From positions 1,612,001 to 1,676,000 of the forward strand of contig NZ_FXWH01000001.1 of assembly GCF_900177775.1 (NCBI RefSeq): 64,000 bases of DNA, given 5' to 3'. Below the pieces are notes generated by a model. That model did not search any database. It had not been told where the DNA came from and worked only from the letters and a program-made list of their open reading frames with translations. Source of the stretch: Pseudidiomarina planktonica. GTDB taxonomy: Bacteria; Pseudomonadota; Gammaproteobacteria; Enterobacterales; Alteromonadaceae. Shown here piece after piece: positions 53,447 to 64,000 of this stretch (the stretch's first letter is position 1; the number at the start of each line of letters is the position of its first letter). The position numbers and the translations under genes are program-made.

Positions 53447-54283
53447 ATGGCATCTGAATTCGCAAGTGAGCGATCAACGGATACGCACTCTCATCATGAG
53501 CTTAATAATAACGAATTAATAGTCACAGCTATTCCTGCCTTTGATGATAATTACATATGGGCACTGCAAGCGAGCAGCAATGAGCCGGTTATTATTGTCG
53601 ACCCGGGTGACGCTAAGCCAGTGCTGGATTGGTTAGAGCAAACCCAAAATACCTTAGCGGGAATACTTATTACCCATCATCACCACGATCACACTGGTGG
53701 CATTGGGGAGCTGGTTGCGGCTTATAAATGCCCGGTGATTGGCCCCGACAACTCCAATATTGCAGGCATAACCAAGGTAGTTCGAGATCAAGACACTATT
53801 AGTTTGGATGTGTTGCAGCGAAGTTTTCAGGTATTAAGCACGCCAGGGCACACTCTGGATCACATAGCGTTTTATACACCGGGTTACTTATTCTGTGGTG
53901 ACACCCTGTTTTCTGGCGGCTGCGGCCGAATGTTTGAGGGCACCCCAACAGGTTTCGTTGAATCTTTACGAAAGCTGGCGGAACTGCCGGACGCCACCGC
54001 CGTCTATTGTGCTCATGAGTACACTCTGGCGAATCTGAAATTTGCCCGGGCGGTTGAACCTGACAATCAAGCTCTTGCTGATTATCAACAACAAGCCGAG
54101 CAATGGCGCGAGCAAGGTAAACCAACGGTACCCAGTTTGTTGGTTACTGAACGTTTAATTAATCCATTTTTACGCTGCAACGCCGATAGTATTATAAAGG
54201 TGTATCAGGACAAGCATGGAAGTGCCCCCGATAACACTGCCGAAGTTTTCGCCTTTATTAGACAGTGGAAAGACAAATTTTAA
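53447..54283 (+). CDS. gloB: Hydroxyacylglutathione hydrolase (glyoxalase II)
   Basis: A metallo-beta-lactamase-fold enzyme that hydrolyses S-lactoylglutathione to lactate and glutathione, finishing methylglyoxal detoxification. 278 residues. Seen: FDDNYIW at the start, metal site THHHHDHTGG, then GHTLDHIAFY, LFCGDTLFSGGCGRMFEG and CAHEYTLANLKFA. About 25 extra polar residues lie ahead of the usual start. I keep the ATG at 53447 because GGAG precedes it; a later start cannot be excluded. Confidence 0.95.
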   Translation: MASEFASERSTDTHSHHELNNNELIVTAIPAFDDNYIWALQASSNEPVIIVDPGDAKPVLDWLEQTQNTLAGILITHHHHDHTGGIGELVAAYKCPVIGPDNSNIAGITKVVRDQDTISLDVLQRSFQVLSTPGHTLDHIAFYTPGYLFCGDTLFSGGCGRMFEGTPTGFVESLRKLAELPDATAVYCAHEYTLANLKFARAVEPDNQALADYQQQAEQWREQGKPTVPSLLVTERLINPFLRCNADSIIKVYQDKHGSAPDNTAEVFAFIRQWKDKF

Positions 54284-54368
54284 TTCAGTAAACTGCGGTA
54301 CACATGGTGTCAGTAACAGACATCAATACCGCTGATAACTCTAATACAGCACAACAGGATTGATGTAG

Positions 54369-56003
54369 ATGAAAAAAGTGTATCTGGGCGCCTGCCTGAC
54401 CTTATTATTGTCAGGTTGCCAAATGACCTCGTCGTGGCCACTAATTGGTGATGACGAGTTCGTTACTCCTGGCACCAACCAAAGCTCCGCACAGGCCAGT
54501 GTAGAGAATGATGAAGCGTCAGAGTCTCAAGCAGTCGAAGCACAGTCTGTCCCAGAAGATGCCATTGTTGCTGTTGAAGTTCCACCCACCCCACAAGAAC
54601 AGGAGTTCTTATGGGATCGTATTCGTGACCAATTACATTTTGTAGCCCCGGAAATTCCGCGCCTGCAGGCACAGCGCAACTGGTATTTACGTAATCCAGC
54701 CTACATGGACAGAGTCGGCAAGCGCGCCGAACCATTTTTGCATTTCATTGTTGAAGAAATTGAACGCCGCCAACTGCCATTAGAATTAGCCTTATTACCC
54801 ATTGTAGAAAGTGCTTTTGATCCTTTCGCCTATTCCCATGGCCGCGCGTCCGGTATTTGGCAGTTTATTCCCGGCACAGCTATTCATTATGGATTAGAAA
54901 TTAACTGGTGGTACGACGGCCGCCGTGACGTTTACGCAGCCACCCATGCTGCGCTCGACTATTTAGAACGGCTGCACAAGTTTTTCGATGGTAACTGGTT
55001 GCATGCGCTGGCGGCTTATAACTCAGGCGAAGGCCGGGTAGCTAATGCCATTCGAAAGAATAAGCGACAGGGTAAGCCAACCGACTTCTGGTCGCTTGAC
55101 TTGCCCCGCGAAACCCGGGCCTATGTACCCAAACTATTAGCCCTGGCCGATATCCTGAAACACTCAGATAACTACGAATTTAGTTTCTATCCAATCGCCA
55201 ACGAACCTTACTTAGATATTGTTACCGTAGACAGCCAAATTGATTTAGCCATGGCAGCTGAAATGGCGGAGCTTGACCTGTCTGAGCTCCATCACTACAA
55301 CTCTGGTTATAATCGCTGGGCAACGGCACCAGCAGGGCCGCACCGCCTGATGCTACCCCGCGCCAATGCTTCAGCATTACGCACACAACTGGCAATTACC
55401 AACGCGGCAGACTGGCTCAAATGGGAGCGCCATCACGTCAGTTCTGGCGAAAGTTTGTTGGTTATCGCCAATAAATACCACACCACACCCGACGTGATTC
55501 AACGGGTAAACAATATTTCCGGTAGCATTATTCGCGCGGGTGATTACTTGTTAATTCCGGTTGCAGCACGTGACCTTGAAGACTACAGCTTATCCGCTGA
55601 TGCACGACTGGCCGCTACCCAGGCCAATCCAAAAGGCAAACACCGCGTAGACTATCAAGTAAACGCTGGTGACACTTTATGGGATATCAGTCGTGAGTAT
55701 GACGTGAACTTGCGCCAACTTGCAAAATGGAACGGCATGGCTCCTACCGACATGTTGCGGCCCGGACAAAAACTGGCAGTATGGTTGAGTGAAGCTCCGC
55801 AGGTTACCCCAAATAACCGTGAAGGTGTCATTCGGGGCTTAAGCTATCGGGTGCGTCAGGGTGATTCGCTGGCACGAATTGCCGGTCGCTTTAACGTCAC
55901 TATTGCAGAAATTGAAAAATGGAACAAAATAAGTAGAGGTGCTTATTTGCAACCTGGGCAGCAATTAAAACTATTTGTTGATGTTACCAACTTAAATATT
56001 TAA
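54369..56003 (+). CDS. mltD: Membrane-bound lytic murein transglycosylase D
   Basis: 544 residues. Cleaves the glycan strands of peptidoglycan. Lipoprotein signal ending in LLSGC (C17), an acidic tether, an SLT domain with the catalytic Glu in LPIVESAFDPFAYSHGRASG and the following GIWQFIPGT and AYNSGEGRV, then three LysM repeats near 360-400, 430-470 and 485-530 (VSSGESLLVIANKY, VNAGDTLWDISREY, VRQGDSLARIAGRF). Follows gloB as in E. coli. Confidence 0.96.
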   Translation: MKKVYLGACLTLLLSGCQMTSSWPLIGDDEFVTPGTNQSSAQASVENDEASESQAVEAQSVPEDAIVAVEVPPTPQEQEFLWDRIRDQLHFVAPEIPRLQAQRNWYLRNPAYMDRVGKRAEPFLHFIVEEIERRQLPLELALLPIVESAFDPFAYSHGRASGIWQFIPGTAIHYGLEINWWYDGRRDVYAATHAALDYLERLHKFFDGNWLHALAAYNSGEGRVANAIRKNKRQGKPTDFWSLDLPRETRAYVPKLLALADILKHSDNYEFSFYPIANEPYLDIVTVDSQIDLAMAAEMAELDLSELHHYNSGYNRWATAPAGPHRLMLPRANASALRTQLAITNAADWLKWERHHVSSGESLLVIANKYHTTPDVIQRVNNISGSIIRAGDYLLIPVAARDLEDYSLSADARLAATQANPKGKHRVDYQVNAGDTLWDISREYDVNLRQLAKWNGMAPTDMLRPGQKLAVWLSEAPQVTPNNREGVIRGLSYRVRQGDSLARIAGRFNVTIAEIEKWNKISRGAYLQPGQQLKLFVDVTNLNI

Positions 56004-56043
56004 CAGCATTTTACCAAGCCTCGACAGTGGTGGGAGAACAGTC

Positions 56044-56556
56044 ATGAAAACCATTATTCACGCATGCCTTGCGCTCGGCTTAGCCAGCTTATCATTGCCT
56101 GCTTTTGCTGACTGGGTAGAGCCGCTAAAAGGCACTATCACCTATCCTTCAGGACGCACGGCACCGTTGGATTATCAGTTCGCGTTCCTGAACGATAATG
56201 GCCAAACCTACTTTCACGCAGGTAAGCAAAAAGTAGCCACCGACTCAGTGCCACCGAACTACATTTTGAACATGATTGTTGGCAAGAACGGTGACTTATA
56301 TGTTCCTGAGTTTGCGCAAGGCTCGTTGCATGGCTTTGATGTGCGCGTTGGCGACCATCGTATTCGCATTCAAAGAACTGCGCCCGCTGATAGTAAACAG
56401 GCCTCATTGAATGATTACCGGGTACTGATTGATGACCGCAATATGCTGCTGGACACCACGCATCCAACCATCATGTTTGAATTTGATGATACCGGTTTAA
56501 TTGGAATTAACGGCAGTGGTTATAAGAAAGATTTGAGTGCCAAGAGCATCGAATGA
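56044..56556 (+). CDS. Periplasmic protein of unknown function
   Basis: 170 residues with a clean signal peptide (ACLALGLASLSLPAFA-DWV). The mature part is mostly beta, with YPSGRTAPLDYQFAFLND and VGDHRIRIQRTAPAD. It has no Cys. I recognise no family. It starts 40 bp after mltD on the same strand and may be co-transcribed with it. It converges on ligA with 20 bp between them. Confidence 0.65.
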   Translation: MKTIIHACLALGLASLSLPAFADWVEPLKGTITYPSGRTAPLDYQFAFLNDNGQTYFHAGKQKVATDSVPPNYILNMIVGKNGDLYVPEFAQGSLHGFDVRVGDHRIRIQRTAPADSKQASLNDYRVLIDDRNMLLDTTHPTIMFEFDDTGLIGINGSGYKKDLSAKSIE

Positions 56557-56576
56557 TGCTCTGGTTCATCTACTAA

Positions 56577-58625
<2,049 letters not shown>

Positions 58626-58651
58626 TTAATGGGTAGGTTGCTCAAACAGCG

Positions 58652-59611
58652 TTAGTGATTACGCAATAGCTGCCGGCGCTCGAACTCCCGAATGCGTTGT
58701 TGAATATGCTGAACCGTTTGGCGGGTTAACGGATTGCGATGTTCATCCAGAACCTGGCCATTCTCAACCGCTTTAGCAATTTTTTGAGCCGCATTGTGCA
58801 TCATATTAAAGGCTTGCTGCGCGCTCCCTTTCACCGGCAATGCCAGAAATAGCGCAATACCCTGGGTTTTGAACACTTCCATTTCATCAATATCAAAGGT
58901 GCCAGGGTTAAACATATTCGCCAGACTAAACAATACCGGACCGGTTCCGGCGGTGGTTTCATGGCGATGAAAAATATCAAACTCACCAAACTTAAAACCA
59001 AGCTCGGTCATTTGCTGCAACAATATGGCGCCCTGAATGTCGCCTTTCACATGCAGCGCTATCACTTCTTCAGGTTCTGCGGTAATACCTTCGGTTTCGG
59101 TCACTTCATCAATGTGCAAGTCCATTTGGGTGGGCTTGCTCGCTGCCTTAGGTTCCGCTTTGGCTTCTGCCGCTCGTTCCGGTTTAGTATCCGCTTTACT
59201 ATCCGACTTAGCTTCTCGCGCAGCCGGTGCTACTGGAGTTAAGCGTTCATCAGCATCTACATGGATAGAGTCAAACTCAGAGTCGGATGGCTCTGGTGAC
59301 TTAGTTCCAGACAGGGGTTCTGAAGTATCAGGCATAGCTGCCTGTGCCGAAGTTAAGGGATCTTTATCAACTTTACCTGATTTTGAGTCCCGCGACGGTT
59401 TGGGCACATCTGCTCCATCAACCACACGAACTTCGCCAATACCGTCGGCATCGAAACCTTGTTCGTCGCGTTTTTTGCGTTTTCTTGCCAGCGCATCGTG
59501 TTGCGCCTTGCTCATTTTGTCATTGCGCCGAATAGTCCACATGCCATGCCCAATAATGGCAAGAATCAGCAACACACCAACCACGCTAAATGCTATTTGC
59601 AGATCGTTCAT
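58652..59611 (-). CDS. zipA: Cell division protein ZipA
   Basis: 319 residues. Anchors FtsZ at the inner membrane in the early divisome. N-terminal membrane helix (IAFSVVGVLLILAIIGHGMW), a basic patch, a long disordered linker rich in Asp/Ser/Lys/Ala, and the C-terminal FtsZ-binding domain from about residue 180 (VIALHVKGDIQGAILLQQMTELG and a final FERRQLL). Lies between smc (29 bp) and ligA (50 bp), the order typical of gammaproteobacteria. Confidence 0.97.
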   Translation of the reverse strand: MNDLQIAFSVVGVLLILAIIGHGMWTIRRNDKMSKAQHDALARKRKKRDEQGFDADGIGEVRVVDGADVPKPSRDSKSGKVDKDPLTSAQAAMPDTSEPLSGTKSPEPSDSEFDSIHVDADERLTPVAPAAREAKSDSKADTKPERAAEAKAEPKAASKPTQMDLHIDEVTETEGITAEPEEVIALHVKGDIQGAILLQQMTELGFKFGEFDIFHRHETTAGTGPVLFSLANMFNPGTFDIDEMEVFKTQGIALFLALPVKGSAQQAFNMMHNAAQKIAKAVENGQVLDEHRNPLTRQTVQHIQQRIREFERRQLLRNH

Positions 59612-59640
59612 GTTCTGTTCGCTACCCTTTGTTATGGTTA

Positions 59641-62600
59641 TTAAGCGTGCGCCATGGCTACGGCTTCTTCCACGTCCACCGCCACCAGGCGTGAGACCCC
59701 TGCTTCTTGCATCGTGACTCCAGCTAAATGCGAAGCCATTTCCATTGCCACTTTATTATGGCTAATGTAAATAAACTGAACTGTTGCCGACATTTCTTCA
59801 ACCAATCGGCAAAAACGCCCAACGTTGGCGTCATCTAATGGCGCATCCACCTCATCCAGCAAACAAAATGGCGCCGGATTCAGGCGGAAAATGGCGAACA
59901 CCAATGATAAAGCGGTTAACGCTTTTTCTCCACCAGAAAGCAGATGAATAGTACTGTTTTTCTTGCCCGGAGGACGCGCCATAATAGTCACCCCGGTGTC
60001 TAACAAATCATCATCGGTTAATTCTAAATAGGCGCTGCCACCACCGAACACCTTCGGAAATAAGGCTTGTAAGTCACTGTTCACGGCATCAAAGGTGGTT
60101 TTAAACCGCTGCCGCGTCTCTTTGTCTATTTTGCGAATTGCCGTTTCCAGCGTTTCCAATGACGCCTGTAAATCATCGTGCTGCTGATCCAGATATTGCT
60201 TCCGTTCCGCTTGCGCGTCGGCTTCTTCAATAGCTGCAAGGTTAATAGCGCCCAGCCGCCCAATTGCGCTTTGCAATCGATCAACCTCTTGTTGCCAGAG
60301 CTTTTCGTCAGCATCTTCCGGCAACTGCTCAAGCACCGGTTTCAGCGACTGATTCATTTCGCTCAAGCCCTGCAGTATATTGCGACTGCGCTCATCCAAA
60401 GCACTTAATTCCAGCTTCAATGCCTCGGCGGCCCGGCGCGAGCGTTCAATTTTCTGTTCAACACCTTGTTGACCCTGCTGCAAGCCTCTTAGTTCAGCCT
60501 CAATGTCACTCACCTGATTGTTCACCTGAGCGCGCTGCTGGGCAACTTCCTGGTGACGCGCCAGAGCTTCTTCCAATTGTACCTGCAGCAGCTCTTGCTC
60601 TTCACGTACGTCGGTATCTGGTTGTAGCACTGCTTGTAGCTGCTCTTGCAACTGCTGCAGTTGGGTTTGGGTGCGCTGTTTCAACTGTGCTGCCTGTTGC
60701 AGCTGGCTTTGTAATTGCTGACACTGCAGCGTCAATTGTTGCGCCTCACTACGCGCTTGCTGCAACTGTTGCCGGAATTGCTGATAATTCTGCTGCAATT
60801 GTTCCCGTTCGGCCTGCATAGCAGCTGGATCTTTATCCTCATGCCCGGCGGCTTGCAACTGTTCTAGTTGCTCTTCCAGCTGAACGTCTTTTTCCGCCAG
60901 CACTTCTTGCTCCAGCAGCAAATTCTGCTGGGTTTCAGCACCCTGCTCCAGCCGCTTGCTCAGTTCAGCCAGGCGCTGCTGCATATACTGCTCGCGTTCC
61001 CGCACCGTGACCCAGTGCTCATGTTGTTCACGTAGTTTACTTTGCAATTGTTGCAGATTTTGTCGGCGCTGCTCCTGCTCGCTTTGTAGTTCACTTAGCT
61101 TAACCTCCAGCTCCTGCAACTGGCTTTCACATTGCTGTAGCTGAGTTTGGAGCTGTTGCAGTTCTTGTTGTTGCTGCAGCGCACTGTCTTCATCTGCAAT
61201 ACTGGGAGCCTGATAACTAGACCTGGTTAGCCAGGTACCGTCACTCGCTACTACCGACCACCACTGCGATTGGTTTAACAATTGCTGCGCCTCTGCTGCC
61301 GTTGCTGCCAAGCCAATACCCTGTAAATAAGGCCACTGCTGCAAGGGTCCGGTCAGTGCCGCGGCAAGGCTTCCCGCCGGGGCTTGAGTGCCAGTATCCA
61401 GCACCGCCAAACGAGCCCCGAACACAGTCGGTAAGGATGCGGGTAAAGCTTCCAGTACCGGTGCTTGTAACCAATGCTGCAACACATGTTCAAATGCGCG
61501 CCAACTGGCGTCCGCCCCTTGCAGCAATTCACTGACAGTACCTAAACTTTGGTACTGATGCTGTTGCAACCACTGCTGTAACTCTTGTGGCCATTGCTGC
61601 TGTTGCGCCGCTAGTAACCGCTCAACAGAACTAATCTGCCCACGCAGCTGCTGCCGCTGTTGCTGCAACGCATCTTGCTCGCTTTGCCAGTTGTTATGCT
61701 GCACCTCGGCTTGCTCACGATGTTGCTCTTGCTGATCAACCTCAGCCTGAGCCAACGCCAGAGCGCTGGCCGCTGCATCACTATCTAACTGCGCCAGCTC
61801 ATGGTGCTGTTGCTGCTGTTGTTGTTCCAGTTCCTGCTGCTGACTTTGCAACTGTTGTAGCTGTTGCTGAACTTGCTGTTGCTGTTGCGCCAGATTTTCC
61901 CGCGCCAGTTGCAGCCGTTGCAGTTGCTGCTCATGTTGCTGTTGCTGCAGCAACCGCTCCTGATAATCGTCTTGCCATTGTTGCCAGCGTTGTTCAGCGG
62001 CCTCAGCCTGAGCCTCGGTTAGGGTCAGAGTTTCAGTCGCGGCTTCCTGTTGTGGTTGTAATTCGGCAAGCTCCGCCGCCAACAGTTCTTGCTGCTCTTG
62101 CTCTTCACCTTGATGATGTTGTAATTGTTCTAACTCATCACGCAGTTGCCGTTCACGTTGCTCGCGCTGTGCCTGCAACTGCCGTTGGTGTTGCAGCTGT
62201 TGTTCCAGCTTGGTAATTTCTGCACCCAACTGATAGTAGCTTTGCTGCACCCGCTCGGCAGACTCTTTTAATTCCTGCTCACGCGCCCGCAACTCGTCGG
62301 TGCCGCGCTCACTGCCACGTTGTTCGCTAATCCAACGTTCCAGTTCCGTTTCTTCTTGCTGCAGGCGTTCACGCAGTTGCGTAGCACTACTATCATTGTG
62401 TAACCACCGCAACGCCTGCAGTTCGGCTTTATATTTGCGCTCATCGGCTTTCAGAGCTTTGTAACGGCGTGCCGCCTGCGCTTGCCGTTGTAATTTATCG
62501 AGCTGCTTACCCAGCTCTTCGCGCACGTCACTCAAACGCTCAAGGTTGTCGCGCGTGTGCTGCATGCGAGACTCAGTTTCCTTGCGGCGTTCTTTGTACT

Positions 62601-63114
62601 TCGAAATACCAGCGGCTTCTTCAATAAATACCCGCAATTCCTGCGGCTTCGACTCAATCAGTCGAGAAATCATGCCCTGTTCAATAATGGCGTAGCTGCG
62701 TGGCCCTAAACCGGTTCCTAAAAAGATGTCGGTAATATCGCGGCGACGACATTTGCTGCCATTGAGCAAATAGGTTGATTGGGCATCGCGGGTCACCACC
62801 CGCTTCACGGATATTTCCGCATAACTTGCGTACTCACCCTGCAAGCGACCCTCAGAATTATCGAACACCAATTCAACGCTGGCCTGAGAAACTGGTTTGC
62901 GCGCCGTTGAGCCGTTAAAAATAACGTCTGTCATGGCATCGCCACGCAAATTCTTAGCCGAACTCTCACCCAGCACCCAACGCACGGCATCTATAACATT
63001 TGATTTACCACAGCCGTTTGGCCCCACCACACAAGTCATCTGGTGAGGGAAAGGAACTTTGGTAGGGTCGACGAAAGATTTGAAGCCAACCAGCTTTATA
63101 TACTTCAGACGCAT
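59641..63114 (-). CDS. smc: Chromosome segregation protein SMC
   Basis: 1157 residues. Loads on DNA and drives chromosome folding with ScpA and ScpB, which are not here. Walker A GPNGCGKSNVIDAVRW lies near residue 32-47, the ABC signature LLSGGEKALTALSLVF near 1060, and Walker B CLLDEVDAPLDD after it. The two long coiled coils are unusually rich in Gln (for example QQQQQVQQQLQQLQSQQQ). At the DNA level they show as CTG/TTG triplet runs. The hinge (about 515-640) is short and does not show a clear canonical Gly pattern. First gene of smc-zipA-ligA and divergent from cysZ. Confidence 0.96.
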   Translation of the reverse strand: MRLKYIKLVGFKSFVDPTKVPFPHQMTCVVGPNGCGKSNVIDAVRWVLGESSAKNLRGDAMTDVIFNGSTARKPVSQASVELVFDNSEGRLQGEYASYAEISVKRVVTRDAQSTYLLNGSKCRRRDITDIFLGTGLGPRSYAIIEQGMISRLIESKPQELRVFIEEAAGISKYKERRKETESRMQHTRDNLERLSDVREELGKQLDKLQRQAQAARRYKALKADERKYKAELQALRWLHNDSSATQLRERLQQEETELERWISEQRGSERGTDELRAREQELKESAERVQQSYYQLGAEITKLEQQLQHQRQLQAQREQRERQLRDELEQLQHHQGEEQEQQELLAAELAELQPQQEAATETLTLTEAQAEAAEQRWQQWQDDYQERLLQQQQHEQQLQRLQLARENLAQQQQQVQQQLQQLQSQQQELEQQQQQQHHELAQLDSDAAASALALAQAEVDQQEQHREQAEVQHNNWQSEQDALQQQRQQLRGQISSVERLLAAQQQQWPQELQQWLQQHQYQSLGTVSELLQGADASWRAFEHVLQHWLQAPVLEALPASLPTVFGARLAVLDTGTQAPAGSLAAALTGPLQQWPYLQGIGLAATAAEAQQLLNQSQWWSVVASDGTWLTRSSYQAPSIADEDSALQQQQELQQLQTQLQQCESQLQELEVKLSELQSEQEQRRQNLQQLQSKLREQHEHWVTVREREQYMQQRLAELSKRLEQGAETQQNLLLEQEVLAEKDVQLEEQLEQLQAAGHEDKDPAAMQAEREQLQQNYQQFRQQLQQARSEAQQLTLQCQQLQSQLQQAAQLKQRTQTQLQQLQEQLQAVLQPDTDVREEQELLQVQLEEALARHQEVAQQRAQVNNQVSDIEAELRGLQQGQQGVEQKIERSRRAAEALKLELSALDERSRNILQGLSEMNQSLKPVLEQLPEDADEKLWQQEVDRLQSAIGRLGAINLAAIEEADAQAERKQYLDQQHDDLQASLETLETAIRKIDKETRQRFKTTFDAVNSDLQALFPKVFGGGSAYLELTDDDLLDTGVTIMARPPGKKNSTIHLLSGGEKALTALSLVFAIFRLNPAPFCLLDEVDAPLDDANVGRFCRLVEEMSATVQFIYISHNKVAMEMASHLAGVTMQEAGVSRLVAVDVEEAVAMAHA

Positions 63115-63281
63115 AATATGTGGGTATGGGTTCCGTTCTGTGGCGCTGTTAGGGTAACGCTCTTATGATGCCATCGACTCTAGCAGATTAAACGGTTTTT
63201 TGTAACAATTTCAAGGGTGCATATTCGCTCACCAATGGCGTAGACTAGGGCTATGAATTACGCCGAATGACAGGAGTTTGC

Positions 63282-64000
63282 ATGGCCTCTTCGCAGCAAT
63301 CTAACCAGCCGCTTAGCCACAATGGCATGGCCTATTTTATTCGTGGGTTTGATTTGATAACCACCAAGGGCCTAAAGCGTTTTGTCATTATTCCGGTACT
63401 TGCGAATCTCATTCTGTTTAGCCTGGCAGTAATGTGGTTAGTCGATCGCATGACGGTGTGGATGCAAGGTATTATGGACTGGCTGCCCGGCTATTTTCAG
63501 TGGTTGGAATATTTGCTGTGGCCACTCTTTGTGGTGGTCATTCTGCTCACCTTTGGGTTGCTGTTTAATACCCTGACCAACTGGATTGCGGCGCCGTTTA
63601 ACGGGCTGCTGGCCGAAAAAGTAGAGCGCCACTTAACCGGCCAGACCATAGACGACTCGGGTGTGTTAGATATTGTGAAGGACACGCCGCGAACGCTGGC
63701 ACGCGAATTTCAAAAGCTACTTTATTTTATACCGCGCGCCCTCGGATTCTTCATGCTCGCGCTCCTGTTACCGGTGGTGGGGCAAATTATTTGGTTATGC
63801 TGGACCGCCTGGATGATGGCCGTTCAATATCTGGATTACCCGTTTGATAATCACAAGCTGTCCTTTAATCACATGCGCAGCCAGTTAGGCCAGCAACGTG
63901 GTAAGTCGTTCTCCTTTGGGGCTATTGTGGCACTGGTTACTATGGTGCCGTTCATTAACTTTATTGTGATGCCAGTAGCTATTTGTGGTGCCACCGCGTT
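63282..64000 (+). CDS. cysZ: Sulfate transporter CysZ, 3' end outside the window
   Basis: An inner-membrane EI24-family protein that brings sulfate into the cell. The frame is open from the ATG at 63282 (AGGAG upstream) to the window end, giving 239 codons. Residues of helix 1 start near FVIIPVLANLILFSL. Also seen are WIAAPFNGLLAEKVE, where the family has its conserved NP/NxPF turn, FIPRALGFFMLALLLPV and a Tyr-Asp-Pro stretch LDYPFDNHKLSF. The usual length is about 250, so perhaps ten residues are missing. Divergent from smc, and beside zipA and ligA as in E. coli. Confidence 0.93.
   Translation, partial: MASSQQSNQPLSHNGMAYFIRGFDLITTKGLKRFVIIPVLANLILFSLAVMWLVDRMTVWMQGIMDWLPGYFQWLEYLLWPLFVVVILLTFGLLFNTLTNWIAAPFNGLLAEKVERHLTGQTIDDSGVLDIVKDTPRTLAREFQKLLYFIPRALGFFMLALLLPVVGQIIWLCWTAWMMAVQYLDYPFDNHKLSFNHMRSQLGQQRGKSFSFGAIVALVTMVPFINFIVMPVAICGATA

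Noticed and set aside
60264-60821. Open frames antisense to smc
   Set aside because: The Gln-rich coding strand lacks stops in antisense, so open frames arise by composition only.
61800-61990. CTG/TTG triplet runs as a satellite or CRISPR-like repeat
   Set aside because: They are simply Gln codons of the SMC coiled coil, interrupted and in frame.

Overview
The window is a compact stretch of gammaproteobacterial chromosome. Gene content and order point to Alteromonadales, and Idiomarinaceae is my best guess. That rests on the conserved blocks smc-zipA-ligA divergent from cysZ, dnaE-accA-tilS, purM-purN-DUF3108, dnaQ/rnhA with tRNA-Asp and gloB-mltD close by, the bkd (E1 alpha, E1 beta, E2) operon, two AbgT-family transporters, SMC rather than MukB, and a tmRNA tag ANDDNYALAA. 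I see no insertion sequence, prophage, CRISPR array, rRNA or plasmid gene. Both ends cut genes: a lipoprotein has lost its start at the left edge, and cysZ has lost its end at the right edge.

Layout. 1-5447: cell-envelope and signalling genes, namely the lipoprotein fragment, a secreted S8 protease with two PPC domains, a CBS-domain protein, a small secreted protein, and an EAL phosphodiesterase with a dead GGDEF domain. 5804-6261: ssrA (tmRNA) with its promoter and terminator. 6276-8603: an Old Yellow Enzyme and a GNAT-peptidase C39 fusion. 8758-11276: purine genes purM and purN, then a DUF3108 protein. 11394-13973: fadE behind a FadR operator and a PsrA-like site. 14088-18965: AbgT transporter 1, an RhlE-type RNA helicase with an unusual palindromic promoter, a Bcr/CflA efflux pump, and an orphan protein with paired CxxC motifs. 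19027-24466: a 5'-nucleotidase lipoprotein, a 2OG-Fe(II) oxygenase, a YfaZ-like outer-membrane protein, argE and rnhB. 24564-30779: AbgT transporter 2 with a short-chain dehydrogenase, then the branched-chain 2-oxoacid dehydrogenase operon. 30922-37280: astE with a DUF599 membrane protein, and an RND efflux pair. 37632-44916: a diguanylate cyclase, an EamA exporter, and dnaE-accA-tilS. 45086-47813: an M3 peptidase lipoprotein and two identical tRNA-Asp genes. 47959-56556: a TIGR03503-like protein, dnaQ, rnhA, a four-gene sulfur module (TSUP, rhodanese, two half-size YeeE units), a YafS-like methyltransferase, gloB, mltD and a periplasmic protein. 56577-64000: smc-zipA-ligA, divergent from cysZ.

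The genes suggest a heterotroph living on amino acids and lipids. It has fatty-acid beta-oxidation (fadE), branched-chain keto-acid oxidation (bkd), an arginine-catabolic enzyme (astE) and an extracellular protease. Cyclic-di-GMP turnover appears as one cyclase and one phosphodiesterase. Most of the window is ordinary. The best leads are regulatory and structural: the paired CCACWGTGG palindromes at the helicase promoter, the perfect operator-like inverted repeat before DUF599-astE, the hairpin plus U-tract in the protease leader, the GNAT-C39 fusion, a short TilS with an altered PP-loop, and the orphan CxxC protein. I found no convincing new multi-gene system.
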